Assembly (NCBI RefSeq): GCF_017833255.1
Contig: NZ_JAFIBU010000001.1
Span: 3,714,501 to 3,778,500 of the forward strand
Reading direction: 5' to 3'
Origin: Paenibacillus sp. PvR098
GTDB lineage: Bacteria; Bacillota; Bacilli; Paenibacillales; NBRC-103111
Length of the DNA: 64,000 bases
Made by a program: the position numbers and the translations under genes. Below the pieces are notes generated by a model that searched no databases, was not told where the DNA came from, and saw only the letters and a program-made list of their open reading frames with translations. This document shows, piece by piece, positions 19,334-28,561 of the stretch. How positions within the stretch are numbered: position 1 is the stretch's first letter; every line of letters begins with the position of its first letter.

Positions 19334-20740
19334 ATGATCAGGCGAAGCCAAGGTTTTTTGTCTCAAATTTATTCGCTGGCCGATTTTGTATGTATACAGC
19401 TCATGTTCTTATTTTCATGGTGGCTAAAATTTGAGAGCGGCTGGATCCCTTACGAGAACCCGCTGCCTATTCAAACCTATGCTCTTTGGAGTCTGGTCTA
19501 TGGTGGTGTGGCCATATTCCTCAGCTACTTTGTGAATTTCTACACGCCGAAGCGTAAGAAAAGATTCTCTTACGAGTTATTTACGATCATTCAAGTATAT
19601 ACGATCAGCTTATTAATCTTATTAAGCTTTCTGTTTATTTTTAAGGAGCTGGATATTTCCCGTTCCTACTTACTGCTTTTCTTGGTCAATACGATTTTGG
19701 CCATCAGCTTTTATCGTTATGTACTGAAGTTTTCCTTGAAGCACTTCAGGGAAAAGGGCTTTAACCGTCAGTTCGTCCTGATCTTGGGTGCTGGTTCGAT
19801 CGGAAAGAAGTTTTACAAAAATCTGCTGCAGTATCCTGAGCTTGGCTATGAAGTGGTTGGTTTTCTCGATGATTACCATGAGCTGCATGAGCCTGCGTAT
19901 AAGCATTACAAGCCCATTCTAGGGCGAGTAGATGAACTTGAACCAATGTTAAGTACTGTAACCATCGATGAAGTGATTATTGCTCTCCCCTTGGACGCTC
20001 ATCACAAGTACGGTAAGATCATTAATGTTTGTGAAAAAGCGGGAGTCAAAACACTGATTATTCCCGATTATTTTGATTATTTACCGTCACGACCTTATTT
20101 TGATAACTTTGCCGGAATGCCGCTCATTAATGTTCGTGACATTCCTTTGGATGAATTTCGCAACCGTTTCTTAAAACGCACCTTTGATATTGTTTTTTCA
20201 TTAATCGCTATAATGCTTACATTACCTTTATTGATTGTAATTACGGTTGGTATTAAATTAACTTCGCCTGGCCCGATTATTTTCAAACAAGAACGGGTAG
20301 GCTTCAACCGAAGAAACTTCATGATGTATAAATTTAGATCGATGAAAATTCAGACGGAGAAATCATCGGATACCGAATGGACGGTGGAAAATGATCCGCG
20401 AAAAACGAAGTTTGGGTCATTCTTACGTAAAACCAGCTTGGACGAGTTACCGCAATTTTTTAATGTGTTATTTGGGCATATGAGCGTTGTTGGCCCAAGA
20501 CCTGAAAGACCCTACTTTGTAGAGCAGTTCAAAGAAGAAATCCCTAAATATATGGTGAAGCACCATATCCGTCCAGGAATCACTGGCTGGGCGCAGTCCA
20601 ACGGGCTGCGCGGTGACACATCCATAGAAGATCGCATTAAGCACGACATTTTTTATATTGAGAATTGGACATTCTTGTTTGATATCAAGATCATTCTCAA
20701 AACGATTATCAACGGCTTCATTAATAAGAATGCTTACTGA
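19334..20740 (+). CDS. undecaprenyl-phosphate sugar phosphotransferase (WbaP/WcaJ type)
   Basis: 468 aa from ATG 19334. Four to five N-terminal membrane helices, a central CoA_binding_3-like Rossmann region (FVLILGAGSIGKKFY), one further helix, and the bacterial sugar transferase catalytic domain: FKQERVGFNRRNFMMYKFRSM, SLDELPQFFNVLFG and MSVVGPRPERP. It transfers sugar 1-phosphate (commonly glucose or galactose) from UDP-sugar to undecaprenyl phosphate, the priming step of glycan assembly. A strong terminator ends the unit 50 bp downstream. Confidence 0.9.
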   Translation: MIRRSQGFLSQIYSLADFVCIQLMFLFSWWLKFESGWIPYENPLPIQTYALWSLVYGGVAIFLSYFVNFYTPKRKKRFSYELFTIIQVYTISLLILLSFLFIFKELDISRSYLLLFLVNTILAISFYRYVLKFSLKHFREKGFNRQFVLILGAGSIGKKFYKNLLQYPELGYEVVGFLDDYHELHEPAYKHYKPILGRVDELEPMLSTVTIDEVIIALPLDAHHKYGKIINVCEKAGVKTLIIPDYFDYLPSRPYFDNFAGMPLINVRDIPLDEFRNRFLKRTFDIVFSLIAIMLTLPLLIVITVGIKLTSPGPIIFKQERVGFNRRNFMMYKFRSMKIQTEKSSDTEWTVENDPRKTKFGSFLRKTSLDELPQFFNVLFGHMSVVGPRPERPYFVEQFKEEIPKYMVKHHIRPGITGWAQSNGLRGDTSIEDRIKHDIFYIENWTFLFDIKIILKTIINGFINKNAY

Positions 20741-20792
20741 CCTCATAAATTAATTTAAATCCAAATCCTATAATCGACCCTTTATAGAAGTC

Positions 20793-20824
20793 AGCCTGTT
20801 GGTAAAAATCAACAGGCTACTTTT
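20793..20824 (+). terminator. intrinsic terminator after the priming transferase
   Basis: AGCCTGTTG (20793-20801) pairs with CAACAGGCT (20810-20818), followed by ACTTTT. The loop is A-rich. Confidence 0.8.
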
Positions 20825-20895
20825 ATGTCTAATATTTTTTTCCGTGTTAATAAACTTAGGTGGTGATGTTATGCTGTGGGCTACGTCCCTCTTTA

Positions 20896-21849
20896 TTATT
20901 TTACAAACAAGCTTTGAAAAACCTCATCTTTTTTGAAGCGTTCCTTTAACTCAGGACAATTGTTTTCTTTAAACTCAATGGTCCAACCCGCTACTTTAGT
21001 TCCACAGATCACCGCTTCGCTAAGCTTTAATCCTCTAGCCAACCCCATGACGGTACCGGAAAAGAATGCATCTCCTGCGCCCGTGGAATCTACTAATTTC
21101 ACTGGGAATACAGGCTGATATCCAGATTCGTTACTCTTGGAATCGTAATAGATCGATCCTTCTTCACCCAATGTGACTACCATGGATGCCAACTTATGGA
21201 TATCCACGTATTCCCTAAGTTTTTGTATCTTACCTTCTACGTCTAAATCGTTAAACGAGTCGCTAATGATTTTTTCTGCCTCAATGTTGTTGCAAATAAA
21301 ACAATCCAGTCTTTGGAGAATAGTTGGATTTTTCATAATAACATCCAGATTGCCGGGAATTCCATATACGGGACGATTTACTTGGTCCGCCAGTCTTAAT
21401 ACATTAAGAGTTAAGGTTTCGTTTAGATCGAGTTCCAAAACGATGTGAGTAGAGCGTTTAATGATTTCTTCACCATTTTTTAGAAAAAGATTCTCTAAGG
21501 TAGCTAAGTTAGGCATTTGAGAAACGGATCCGGCTAAATCTCCATGTTCATCTAAAATAGCCAACCACATTCCCATGCCTTCACTAGGTGTTGATTTTAA
21601 ATATTCCGTATTGATTCCCGCTACTACTAGTCTTTTTTTGATTTCCTCACCTAAGCCTGTATCATCTACTGTTGAGACAAAGGCAACGGGAAGTTCTAAA
21701 TTCACCATGTTTTCGGCAACATTTCTTCCCACGCCTCCATGGACAAATCCAATGGTTCCAAGGTTTCTGCCGGTGGGGTTATAGTTTTGCTGGGCAAAGC
21801 CTTTGCAATCAACAAATATCGTTCCTATTACAGACACGAAGGATGTCAT
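20896..21849 (-). CDS. PfkB-family carbohydrate kinase
   Basis: 317 aa on the minus strand. ATG 21849 has AAAGGAG nine nt upstream; a TTG one codon earlier is less likely. GFVHGGVGRNVAENM is the N-terminal PfkB signature and VKLVDSTGAGDAFFSG the C-terminal one, with the catalytic Asp. It phosphorylates a sugar or nucleoside using ATP. The substrate is uncertain: the pattern is compatible with pseudouridine kinase, ribokinase-like or other family members. It stands alone between the glycan island and the sporulation genes. Confidence 0.82.
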   Translation of the reverse strand: MTSFVSVIGTIFVDCKGFAQQNYNPTGRNLGTIGFVHGGVGRNVAENMVNLELPVAFVSTVDDTGLGEEIKKRLVVAGINTEYLKSTPSEGMGMWLAILDEHGDLAGSVSQMPNLATLENLFLKNGEEIIKRSTHIVLELDLNETLTLNVLRLADQVNRPVYGIPGNLDVIMKNPTILQRLDCFICNNIEAEKIISDSFNDLDVEGKIQKLREYVDIHKLASMVVTLGEEGSIYYDSKSNESGYQPVFPVKLVDSTGAGDAFFSGTVMGLARGLKLSEAVICGTKVAGWTIEFKENNCPELKERFKKDEVFQSLFVK

Positions 21850-21963
21850 CAATTAAATCTCCTTTTAAGAAAAGTAAAAATATATCAACTGTAATTATAC
21901 AAGATATTAAGGAAATATAAATCTATAAGTGAAGTATTTCCGTGAACAAGCCTAACCTTGTCT

Positions 21964-21993
21964 GCATAATCGTCCAAGTCCCCACATAGACAT
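21964..21993 (+). promoter_or_regulatory. candidate sigma-E promoter before the ydcC-like gene
   Basis: GCATAAT (21964-21970), 14 bp, then CATAGACAT (21985-21993) resembles the sporulation mother-cell sigma-E pattern (-35 ATA-rich, -10 CATA...T) with mismatches. The start codon follows at 22037. Function is inferred from the downstream gene's relationship to B. subtilis ydcC. Confidence 0.3.
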
Positions 21994-22036
21994 GTTATCA
22001 AGTTGAGTTTGATTATGTCGTGGAGGGGATGGAGCT

Positions 22037-23158
22037 ATGCGTCGGTTCACGTGGGTGGTGGCCCTTGTGATGATTTGCTTGAGCGTGGTGGTCAGCGGTT
22101 GCGGCCTGGTTGGGAAGAAGGATGCGGGTTCGGTTGTCAAGGATTTGGATGGCGTGAGGAGCAAGCTGCAGAGCTATCACGGTAAAGGCAAGATGACGCT
22201 GAATACGGGGCAGGAGCCGCAGGAGTATGATGTAGAGGTTTGCTACATGGAGCCTTCCTACTATCGGATTGTGCTGACGAATGCGAAGAAAGATATTACC
22301 CAGATTGTGCTTCGCAATGATGATGGGGTGTTCGTTCTTACGCCTCATTTGAACAAGAGCTTCCGCTTCCAGAGCGATTGGCCGGAAAATCAGGGACAAG
22401 TGTACTTGTACCAGTCGCTTGTGGACAGTATTCTGATGGATAATGAACGCCAATTTACGTCCGATGAGCAGTCATATGTCTTCGATGTGGTAGCGAACTA
22501 TCAGAACGGATCGCTCGCACGGCAGAAGGTGTGGCTCGATAAGAAAAATTATGCGCCGCAGCACGTCGAGGTGTCGGATGCGAATGCGAATGTCATGGTG
22601 ATGGTGAAGTTTGATGTGTTTGAATTCGGAACGAAGTTTGAAAAGGATCATTTTGACATGCAGCGCAACATGACGAGCTGGAACCTGATGACACAGCCGA
22701 CGATGGCGCATCACGGTGAAACAAAAGATGGAGCGGCGGATGAGAGTCAAGGCGCTTCGACGAATGGAAGCGGAGCAAAAGGTACAACTTCAGGTACGAG
22801 TAAGGATGCGGCCAAGCAGCAGTCGTTCGGTATTATTCAGCCGAACTATATGCCGAGCGGAGTGAAAAAGCAGGACGTGACGGAGCTGATGCTGGGTGAA
22901 GATAAGGCAGTGATGCTGCGTTACTCAGGGGCCTACAATTACACATTGGTGGAATCGCGTCCTGTAACGAAGACAGTGACCAATCTGCAGGGAGACATTT
23001 TGGACCTCGGATTTACGCTCGGCGTGATGACGGGGGATGCCCAAAAGACGCTGACCTGGACGTATGACGGAGTGGAGTTCCGTTTGTCGACTGCAGATTT
23101 GCCGGAAACGGAGATGATTAAGGTCGCACAGGCTGTTCAAGGGGAAATGGGGAAATAA
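22037..23158 (+). CDS. outer-membrane-lipoprotein-sorting-like lipoprotein, sporulation-associated (YdcC family)
   Basis: 373 aa from ATG 22037 behind GAGGGGATGGAG. The N-terminus has a basic start, a hydrophobic core and a lipobox (VVSGC), so it is a lipoprotein. The next about 200 residues match the LolA/LolB-like fold of YdcC (SYHGKGKMTLN, YRIVLTNAKKD, VWLDKKNYAPQ), then a Ser/Gly/Thr linker and a C-terminal DUF4367-like domain. Position directly before alr is the same as B. subtilis ydcC. The molecular role is unknown. A 13-bp terminator stem follows. Confidence 0.82.
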   Translation: MRRFTWVVALVMICLSVVVSGCGLVGKKDAGSVVKDLDGVRSKLQSYHGKGKMTLNTGQEPQEYDVEVCYMEPSYYRIVLTNAKKDITQIVLRNDDGVFVLTPHLNKSFRFQSDWPENQGQVYLYQSLVDSILMDNERQFTSDEQSYVFDVVANYQNGSLARQKVWLDKKNYAPQHVEVSDANANVMVMVKFDVFEFGTKFEKDHFDMQRNMTSWNLMTQPTMAHHGETKDGAADESQGASTNGSGAKGTTSGTSKDAAKQQSFGIIQPNYMPSGVKKQDVTELMLGEDKAVMLRYSGAYNYTLVESRPVTKTVTNLQGDILDLGFTLGVMTGDAQKTLTWTYDGVEFRLSTADLPETEMIKVAQAVQGEMGK

Positions 23159-23171
23159 ATGGATACGGACT

Positions 23172-23210
23172 AAAGTACGCCCTGTAGGAGAACCCTGCAG
23201 GGCGTACTTT
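23172..23210 (+). terminator. stem-loop after the ydcC-like gene
   Basis: 13-bp perfect stem: AAAGTACGCCCTG (23172-23184) with CAGGGCGTACTTT (23198-23210). The T run is short, so termination may be partial. Confidence 0.7.
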
Positions 23211-23254
23211 GCTGAAATCATATTTGCCTATTCTGTTAAAAATCCGTGATATCG

Positions 23255-23284
23255 TTGACAGGACGAGGCCAAACGGATTAACAT
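23255..23284 (+). promoter_or_regulatory. sigma-A promoter for alr
   Basis: A perfect -35 TTGACA (23255-23260), 18-bp spacer and -10 TAACAT (23279-23284). The alr start is about 80 nt further on, and a CCCCGATTGGGG palindrome lies in the leader. Confidence 0.6.
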
Positions 23285-23367
23285 AGTTCTATTCAGTATA
23301 GGGAAGCTCTTCCCCGATTGGGGTGGCTTCCCTTGCCTTTGTCAGACTTAAGAAGAAGGTGGACCTT

Positions 23368-24555
23368 GTGGATTCGTTTTACCGGCCGACGCGGGTAGAA
23401 ATTTCGCTTGATGCACTGCGTCACAACCTGGAGGAGTTTCGTAGAGTACTTCCTGAGCATGTAAGCATGATGGCCGTCGTCAAAGCGGATGCGTACGGAC
23501 ACGGCGCCGTGGAGGTTTGCCGGGAGGCGCTGAGCAGCGGCGTGGAATATATTGCTGTAGCTTTTTTGGACGAGGGCCTGGAGCTGCGGCAAGCGGGGAT
23601 TACGGCGCCAATTCTGGTGTTGGGCTATACGCCGCCTGAAGGGCTTCAGACGGCCTGGGAGAACGACATTACATTAAACATATACACGCACGAATTGTTG
23701 GATGCCTGGGAGCGTATAGGGCCCAAGGAACGTCCGCTGAACATTCATATTAAGATCGATTCGGGCATGAACCGGCTCGGATTAACCGAAGAGCATGAAG
23801 CGATCGGATTGATCAAACGCGCGATGCAGGTTCCAGGCTTGAGGGTAGAAGGGTTGTTCACCCATTATGCTTGCGCAGATGAGACGGACAAGAGCTGTAC
23901 GTTGGAGCAGCATGGCCGTTTTGAACGGGTCGTGGAGCATTTCGGGCGTCAAGGGATCCGATTTCCATGGGTGCATGCGGGCAACAGCGCCGCGGCAATC
24001 GATACGCCGAATTTAACGTTTAACATGGTGCGGCTCGGTATCAGTATGTACGGCTTGTACCCATCGGAGGAAGTCAATCATCAACGTGTGCAGCTGCAGC
24101 CGGTGTTGAGCATCAAATCAGGCGTGGTCATGGTTAAAAAGGTGCCATCGGGCGAAGGCGTCAGTTATGGTGCGATTTATCGGACGGAAGGCGAAGAGAC
24201 GATTGCGACGCTGCCGATTGGATATGCGGACGGATTCTCGCGGATGCTTACAGGTAAAGCTGAGGTGCTCATCAAAGGAAAGCGCGTGCCGATTGTAGGA
24301 AGAATTTGTATGGATCAATGTATGATGAATGTGACGGGGCTTACCGATATATCCATAGAGGAAGAAGTCGTCATTCTGGGAAGCCAAGGGGATGAGCGAA
24401 TCACGGCTGAGGAGCATGCGAGCTGGCTAGGAACAATCAACTATGAAATTATCTGCATGATTTCGCACCGCGTTCCAAGAGTATATATCAAGGATGGGCG
24501 CGTAGCGCATGCGGTCAATCCGCTGCTCCGGCATGTGTGGGAGCGATCGGAGTGA
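23368..24555 (+). CDS. alr: alanine racemase
   Basis: 395 aa from GTG 23368, chosen because AAGGTGG precedes it at 23355-23361; the frame remains open further upstream to 23323. AVVKADAYGHGA carries the PLP lysine, VSYGAIYRT the second catalytic base (Tyr), and GRICMDQCMMNVT and HAGNSAA are family motifs. It converts L-alanine to D-alanine for peptidoglycan. Order ydcC-alr-ndoAI-ndoA is the same as in B. subtilis. Confidence 0.94.
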   Translation: MDSFYRPTRVEISLDALRHNLEEFRRVLPEHVSMMAVVKADAYGHGAVEVCREALSSGVEYIAVAFLDEGLELRQAGITAPILVLGYTPPEGLQTAWENDITLNIYTHELLDAWERIGPKERPLNIHIKIDSGMNRLGLTEEHEAIGLIKRAMQVPGLRVEGLFTHYACADETDKSCTLEQHGRFERVVEHFGRQGIRFPWVHAGNSAAAIDTPNLTFNMVRLGISMYGLYPSEEVNHQRVQLQPVLSIKSGVVMVKKVPSGEGVSYGAIYRTEGEETIATLPIGYADGFSRMLTGKAEVLIKGKRVPIVGRICMDQCMMNVTGLTDISIEEEVVILGSQGDERITAEEHASWLGTINYEIICMISHRVPRVYIKDGRVAHAVNPLLRHVWERSE

Positions 24556-24759
24556 CGGGTGCATTTTCCAGTTGAATTTTTCAACAGGTTGAGAGGATTT
24601 TCATGTTTTTCCGCGAATATGTATAGTTAATACTCTGTGGACGCCAATGGGTATAACATATTTGCTATACCTCGCGCATATATTGATTTTGTATATTTTA
24701 ACTGGGATTTTGCCATAATGGAAATAGGTTTTTGTATGTTTTTGGGGGTGCATATTCAG

Positions 24760-25041
24760 GTGGCAGGTGCGCATAACACGAAGCGAATCATGATCAGTTT
24801 GCCGGATCACTTGCTGCAGGAAGTGGATTTTCTGGTGGAGAAGGAGAATTCCAACCGCAGCGAGTTTATCCGTCAGGCAATGAAGCTGTATTTGATGGAG
24901 CGAAAGAAGAGGCATTTGCGAGATTCGATGCAGCGCGGCTATATGGAAATGGCTAAGATCAACCTACACATGGCCTCGGAAGCATTTCAGGCGGAGGAAG
25001 AAGCGGATGACACGCTCGACCGTCTTGTAAGCGGGGTGTAA
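24760..25041 (+). CDS. ndoAI: EndoAI antitoxin (MazE-type, ribbon-helix-helix)
   Basis: 93 aa from GTG 24760, the same length as B. subtilis NdoAI; GGGGG at 24744-24748 precedes it, while the long frame from 24637 would include an unlikely hydrophobic extension. TKRIMISLPDHLLQEVDFL is a ribbon-helix-helix DNA-binding start, and the C-terminal RRGYMEMAKINL-type segment (here QRGYMEMAKINLHMASEA) binds the toxin. It neutralises EndoA, encoded 3 bp downstream, and likely autoregulates the pair. Confidence 0.92.
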   Translation: MAGAHNTKRIMISLPDHLLQEVDFLVEKENSNRSEFIRQAMKLYLMERKKRHLRDSMQRGYMEMAKINLHMASEAFQAEEEADDTLDRLVSGV

Positions 25042-25044
25042 CGA

Positions 25045-25395
25045 TTGATTGTCAAACGTGGCGATGTTTTTTTCGCGGATCTATCACCGGTCGTGGGTTC
25101 TGAGCAGGGCGGTATTCGGCCTGTTCTGATTATTCAGAATGATATCGGCAATCGCTTCAGTCCCACGGTGATCGTGGCAGCGATTACAGCACAGATTCAG
25201 AAGGCCAAGCTGCCGACGCACGTGGAGATTGACGCGGAAGCGCACGGTTTTGACAGGGATTCGGTCATTCTGCTCGAACAGATCCGTACGATCGATAAGC
25301 AGCGATTAACGGATAAAATCACGCACTTGGATGAAGAAACCATGCGCAAGGTCGATGAAGCTTTGCAAATCAGCGTTGGACTGATTGAGTTTTAA
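25045..25395 (+). CDS. ndoA: EndoA toxin, MazF-type mRNA interferase
   Basis: 116 aa from TTG 25045. [22 protein letters not shown] and RPVLIIQND are strong MazF/PemK motifs, and the Arg in GGIRP and the Thr in AAITAQ match catalytic positions. B. subtilis EndoA cleaves RNA at UACAU; the sequence specificity here is assumed, not shown. Starts 3 bp after the antitoxin, so antitoxin translation should lead. Confidence 0.94.
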   Translation: MIVKRGDVFFADLSPVVGSEQGGIRPVLIIQNDIGNRFSPTVIVAAITAQIQKAKLPTHVEIDAEAHGFDRDSVILLEQIRTIDKQRLTDKITHLDEETMRKVDEALQISVGLIEF

Positions 25396-25467
25396 AAGTG
25401 CTGACGAGACGGGGGTGCGTATGCCCTCGTTTTTTCGTTTGTTGGACATGGAGAGGAGAGACAGTGG

Positions 25468-27693
25468 ATGGTAAAAGAGCAAGCGGTGCAAGTAGGGGAA
25501 GAAAAAACCAAGGTAGAGCTGACCATGGAGATGAAGGCGGCGATTCAGGAGCGGATTCTAAAGCAGATCGCTTCCGAGCTTCAGATATCGGCAAGCCGCG
25601 TCAAGACGACTGTCGGACTTCTGGACGAGGGGAACACGATTCCTTTTATTGCCCGATACCGTAAAGAAATGACGGGGGAGCTGGATGAGAATCAGCTTCG
25701 CGATATAGAGGAGCGCTTGACATATCTGCGCAATCTGGAGGATCGGAAGCTGGAGGTTGTTCGTTTGATCGACGAACAGGGGAAGCTGACGGACGAGCTT
25801 CGGGCAGCTATTGAGCAGTCAGCGAAGCTTCAGGAGGTTGAGGACCTTTACCGGCCGTACAGGCAAAAGCGCAAGACGCGGGCAAGCGTGGCCAAGGAGA
25901 AGGGGCTTGAACCGTTGGCGGAGTGGATTATGGCTCAGCCGAAGCAGGGCGATTTACTGGTTGAAGCTTCAGCGTATATTAGCGAGGAGAAGGGTGTCCA
26001 GACGGCTCAGGAAGCCGTGCAGGGAGCAATGGATATTATCGCTGAGCAAGTCGCGGACGAAGCGAAAATCCGGGCTTGGGTGCGCCGATACACGTTCGAT
26101 CAGGGCGTGCTTCGCACGGAAGCGAAGGATGCGCAGCAGGAGTCCGTCTACGAAATGTACTATAGCTACCAGGAGCCGGTTCGCAAGCTGCCGCCTCACC
26201 GCATTCTGGCGGTTAACCGCGGGGAGCGGGAGGATGTGCTGAAGGTGACGCTGGACGTGCCTGTCGAGCGTATTCATGAATACATAGCGAAGCAAATAAT
26301 CAAAGGGCCGTCGGTGGTCCGGGATACGCTGCTGGCTGTCATAGAGGATGCGTATAAAAGGCTATTGTCCTCATCGATTGAGCGGGAAGTGCGCAACGAG
26401 ATGACGGAGAAGGCGGAGGAAAAAGCGATCGAGGTGTTCGCGGAGAACCTGCGCAATCTGCTGCTGCAGCCGCCGATTAAAGGCAAGGTGGTACTTGGCG
26501 TGGATCCGGCCTTCCGGACAGGCTGTAAGCTCGCGGTGGTGGATGACACGGGCAAAATGCTGGAGATCGCCGTCACCTACCCAACCCCTCCGAACAATAA
26601 GGTTGCCGAAGCGAAGGTAATCTTCGGGCGTCTGATTGACAAGTACGGCGTGCAGTTGATTGTCATCGGTAACGGGACGGCTTCCCGTGAAACGGAGCAG
26701 TTCGTAGCGGATCTGATCAGTGAGCTGAAAGGGCGGAAGCTGGAATATTTGATCGTGAATGAGGCCGGAGCGAGCGTGTACTCGGCCTCGAAGCTGGCGC
26801 AGTCTGAGTTCCCAGAGCTGGATGTGGCGGAGCGCAGCGCAATCTCAATTGCCCGGAGGCTTCAGGATCCGCTGGCGGAGCTCGTAAAGATCGAGCCGAA
26901 AGCGATCGGCGTAGGGCAGTACCAGCACGATGTGACGCAAAAAAGGCTCGATGAAAGCCTGACCTTTGTTGTCGAATCTGCTGTGAACCATGTCGGCGTG
27001 GACGTGAACACAGCGTCTCCGTCACTGTTGTCCTATGTGTCGGGTGTGAACAGCACGCTGGCCAAAAACATTGTGAAATACCGGGATGAGAACGGGAAAT
27101 TCGAAAGCCGGAAGCAGCTGCAGAAGGTGCCGCGGCTTGGAGCGAAGGCGTTCGAGCAGTGCGTAGGCTTCCTGCGTATACCGGAAGGAGACAATCCGCT
27201 CGACAATACACCCATCCATCCGGAGTCATATGACGTGGTGGATAAGCTGTTCCGTGAGCTGAAGCTGGAGTTGTCTCAGCTTGGCAGCGCTGAGCTGAAA
27301 GAGATGCTCAGCAGGTTGGATCCGCAAGAGCTGGCCTCGAAGCTGGATGTTGGTGTGCCGACCATGCGTGATATTCTCGATTCGCTGCAGCGTCCTGGCC
27401 GTGACCCGCGTGAGGAGCTGCCTGCGCTGATTTTCCGGACGGATGTGCTGCAGATAGAGGATTTGGCACCAGGGATGGAGCTGAAGGGAACGGTACGCAA
27501 CGTCATCGATTTCGGTGCGTTCGTCGATATCGGAATCAAAAACGATGGGCTTGTCCATATTTCACAGATGAGCGATTCTTTCGTGAAGCACCCGATGGAT
27601 GTCGTATCCGTGGGTGATGTGGTGACCGTATGGGTACTCAACGTGGATGTGAAGAAAGGCCGCGTCGGTTTGACGATGAAAAAGCCTTCTTAA
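25468..27693 (+). CDS. tex: Tex-family S1 RNA-binding protein
   Basis: 741 aa from ATG 25468 behind GGAGAGGAGA. The Tex order is visible: N-terminal helical domain (GNTIPFIARYRKEMTGELDE), a YqgF-like RNase H-fold domain (VLGVDPAFRTGCKLAVVD), helix-hairpin-helix (VDVNTASPSLLSYVSG) and a C-terminal S1 domain (GTVRNVIDFGAFVDIGIKNDGLVH). Binds nucleic acid and is involved in transcription or translation accuracy in other bacteria. About 70 bp separate it from ndoA. Confidence 0.94.
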   Translation: MVKEQAVQVGEEKTKVELTMEMKAAIQERILKQIASELQISASRVKTTVGLLDEGNTIPFIARYRKEMTGELDENQLRDIEERLTYLRNLEDRKLEVVRLIDEQGKLTDELRAAIEQSAKLQEVEDLYRPYRQKRKTRASVAKEKGLEPLAEWIMAQPKQGDLLVEASAYISEEKGVQTAQEAVQGAMDIIAEQVADEAKIRAWVRRYTFDQGVLRTEAKDAQQESVYEMYYSYQEPVRKLPPHRILAVNRGEREDVLKVTLDVPVERIHEYIAKQIIKGPSVVRDTLLAVIEDAYKRLLSSSIEREVRNEMTEKAEEKAIEVFAENLRNLLLQPPIKGKVVLGVDPAFRTGCKLAVVDDTGKMLEIAVTYPTPPNNKVAEAKVIFGRLIDKYGVQLIVIGNGTASRETEQFVADLISELKGRKLEYLIVNEAGASVYSASKLAQSEFPELDVAERSAISIARRLQDPLAELVKIEPKAIGVGQYQHDVTQKRLDESLTFVVESAVNHVGVDVNTASPSLLSYVSGVNSTLAKNIVKYRDENGKFESRKQLQKVPRLGAKAFEQCVGFLRIPEGDNPLDNTPIHPESYDVVDKLFRELKLELSQLGSAELKEMLSRLDPQELASKLDVGVPTMRDILDSLQRPGRDPREELPALIFRTDVLQIEDLAPGMELKGTVRNVIDFGAFVDIGIKNDGLVHISQMSDSFVKHPMDVVSVGDVVTVWVLNVDVKKGRVGLTMKKPS

Positions 27694-27699
27694 GAAAAT

Positions 27700-27781
27700 A
27701 ATAGAGCATAGGCCGGAGGCAAGGGATTTCGCTTGATGAATATGGCGAAGCGAGACCCTTTCGACTGGCATATGCTCTATT
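27700..27781. terminator. long imperfect hairpin between tex and cmpA
   Basis: AATAGAGCATAGGCC (27700-27714) pairs with GGCATATGCTCTATT (27767-27781) with one mismatch, and an inner pair AAGGGATTTCGCTT/AAGCGAGACCCTT extends it. On the minus strand the hairpin is followed by TTTTCTT, so it fits best as the cmpA terminator and also separates it from tex. Confidence 0.7.
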
Positions 27782-27800
27782 CACTTTATTATGGAGATAT

Positions 27801-27941
27801 TCAATGAAGCTGGGATTCCGTGGAGTGCGCATCAGGTTTACGCGTCCGGTAAAAGAACCAGCAATCGTTAAGCAAACGGATTTGCCGGTGGTTTTTGTTG
27901 TAAAAAGCGCGCATCAGTTGGTTGCATAGCCACTGTGGCAA
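27801..27941 (-). CDS. cmpA: cortex morphogenetic protein CmpA
   Basis: 46 aa on the minus strand from TTG 27941, with AAGGGG nine nt upstream. The sequence PQWLCNQLMRAFYNKNHRQ followed by IRLLNDCWFFYRTRK closely matches my memory of the 37-residue B. subtilis CmpA, but with a nine-residue extension at the C-terminus. In B. subtilis CmpA takes part in mother-cell quality control of the spore envelope through SpoIVA degradation by ClpXP. Easily missed because of its size and TTG start. The position between tex and sprT also matches the arrangement I recall from Bacillus. Confidence 0.85.
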   Translation of the reverse strand: MPQWLCNQLMRAFYNKNHRQIRLLNDCWFFYRTRKPDAHSTESQLH

Positions 27942-27948
27942 GCCGATC

Positions 27949-28000
27949 AGCCCCTTCCCGTCATGCTGCTGTACATCTTTAGCATATGGTGGAAGGGGCT
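27949..28000 (-). promoter_or_regulatory. hairpin enclosing the cmpA ribosome-binding site
   Basis: AGCCCCTTCC and GGAAGGGGCT form a perfect 10-bp inverted repeat (27949-27958 and 27991-28000) with a 32-nt loop. Read on the minus strand, the 3' arm contains the AAGGGG that acts as the cmpA Shine-Dalgarno. The fold would hide it. No T run follows, so it is not a simple terminator. Confidence 0.5.
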
Positions 28001-28022
28001 GAGGGGTGCAGGTCCTCATGAA

Positions 28023-28385
28023 TTAAGCAAGGTCTTCTTCCTCTTCGTACCACTGCTCAAGCTGAGCTTGAAGCGCACGAATTTCCGTAAGGAGGGAAAT
28101 CAGAGGGTACTCCTTTTCCTGCTCCTGAAGGGCAGAGAAGGTTTTCTCGAGTCTGTTGATGTAATCCAGGCCATGCTGCAGCTTATGTGCTGGATGGACG
28201 ATCTCAAGCTGCTCGAATTCCGCAATAAATACCGGTAACGCCGGTTTGGACGGGATGGTTAGCTTGTCAAGCTCTTTATGCAGCCTTTGATTGAGTGCGG
28301 CCAATTGGTACATATGAGTTGTTGGCATTTCGACGAATTCCAATTGGTCGTTATGTTGAAGCAATGCATGTTTCATTTTGGGCAT
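28023..28385 (-). CDS. hypothetical protein, 120 aa
   Basis: Minus strand, ATG 28385 with AGAGGAG at suitable distance; the frame is open to 28472 but lacks another site. No signal peptide or membrane helix. The sequence MPKMKHALLQHNDQLEFVEM opens it, the middle is rich in Leu and Glu, and the end is very acidic (EEEEDLA). Likely helical and cytoplasmic. I do not recognise the family. It lies 81 bp upstream of cmpA on the same strand, so the two may share a transcript. Confidence 0.65.
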   Translation of the reverse strand: MPKMKHALLQHNDQLEFVEMPTTHMYQLAALNQRLHKELDKLTIPSKPALPVFIAEFEQLEIVHPAHKLQHGLDYINRLEKTFSALQEQEKEYPLISLLTEIRALQAQLEQWYEEEEDLA

Positions 28386-28561
28386 AGGAAGGCAATCTCC
28401 TCTCATAAAATAAGACGCTGGACGTTGTAAGGTCGTATGCTGCGTCGGGTGTGCCCTGAGTATACGATTCATGATTCCTACTTGACAGTGTAGCCTAACC
28501 TGAGGTTACAATTCAAGTGAGAAACGAAAGAGAGACAGAGAATAAAGGATGGGAAAAATCG

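Noticed and set aside
26717-27229. 170-aa minus-strand frame inside tex
   Set aside because: No start signal, Arg/Ser-rich shadow of a conserved gene.
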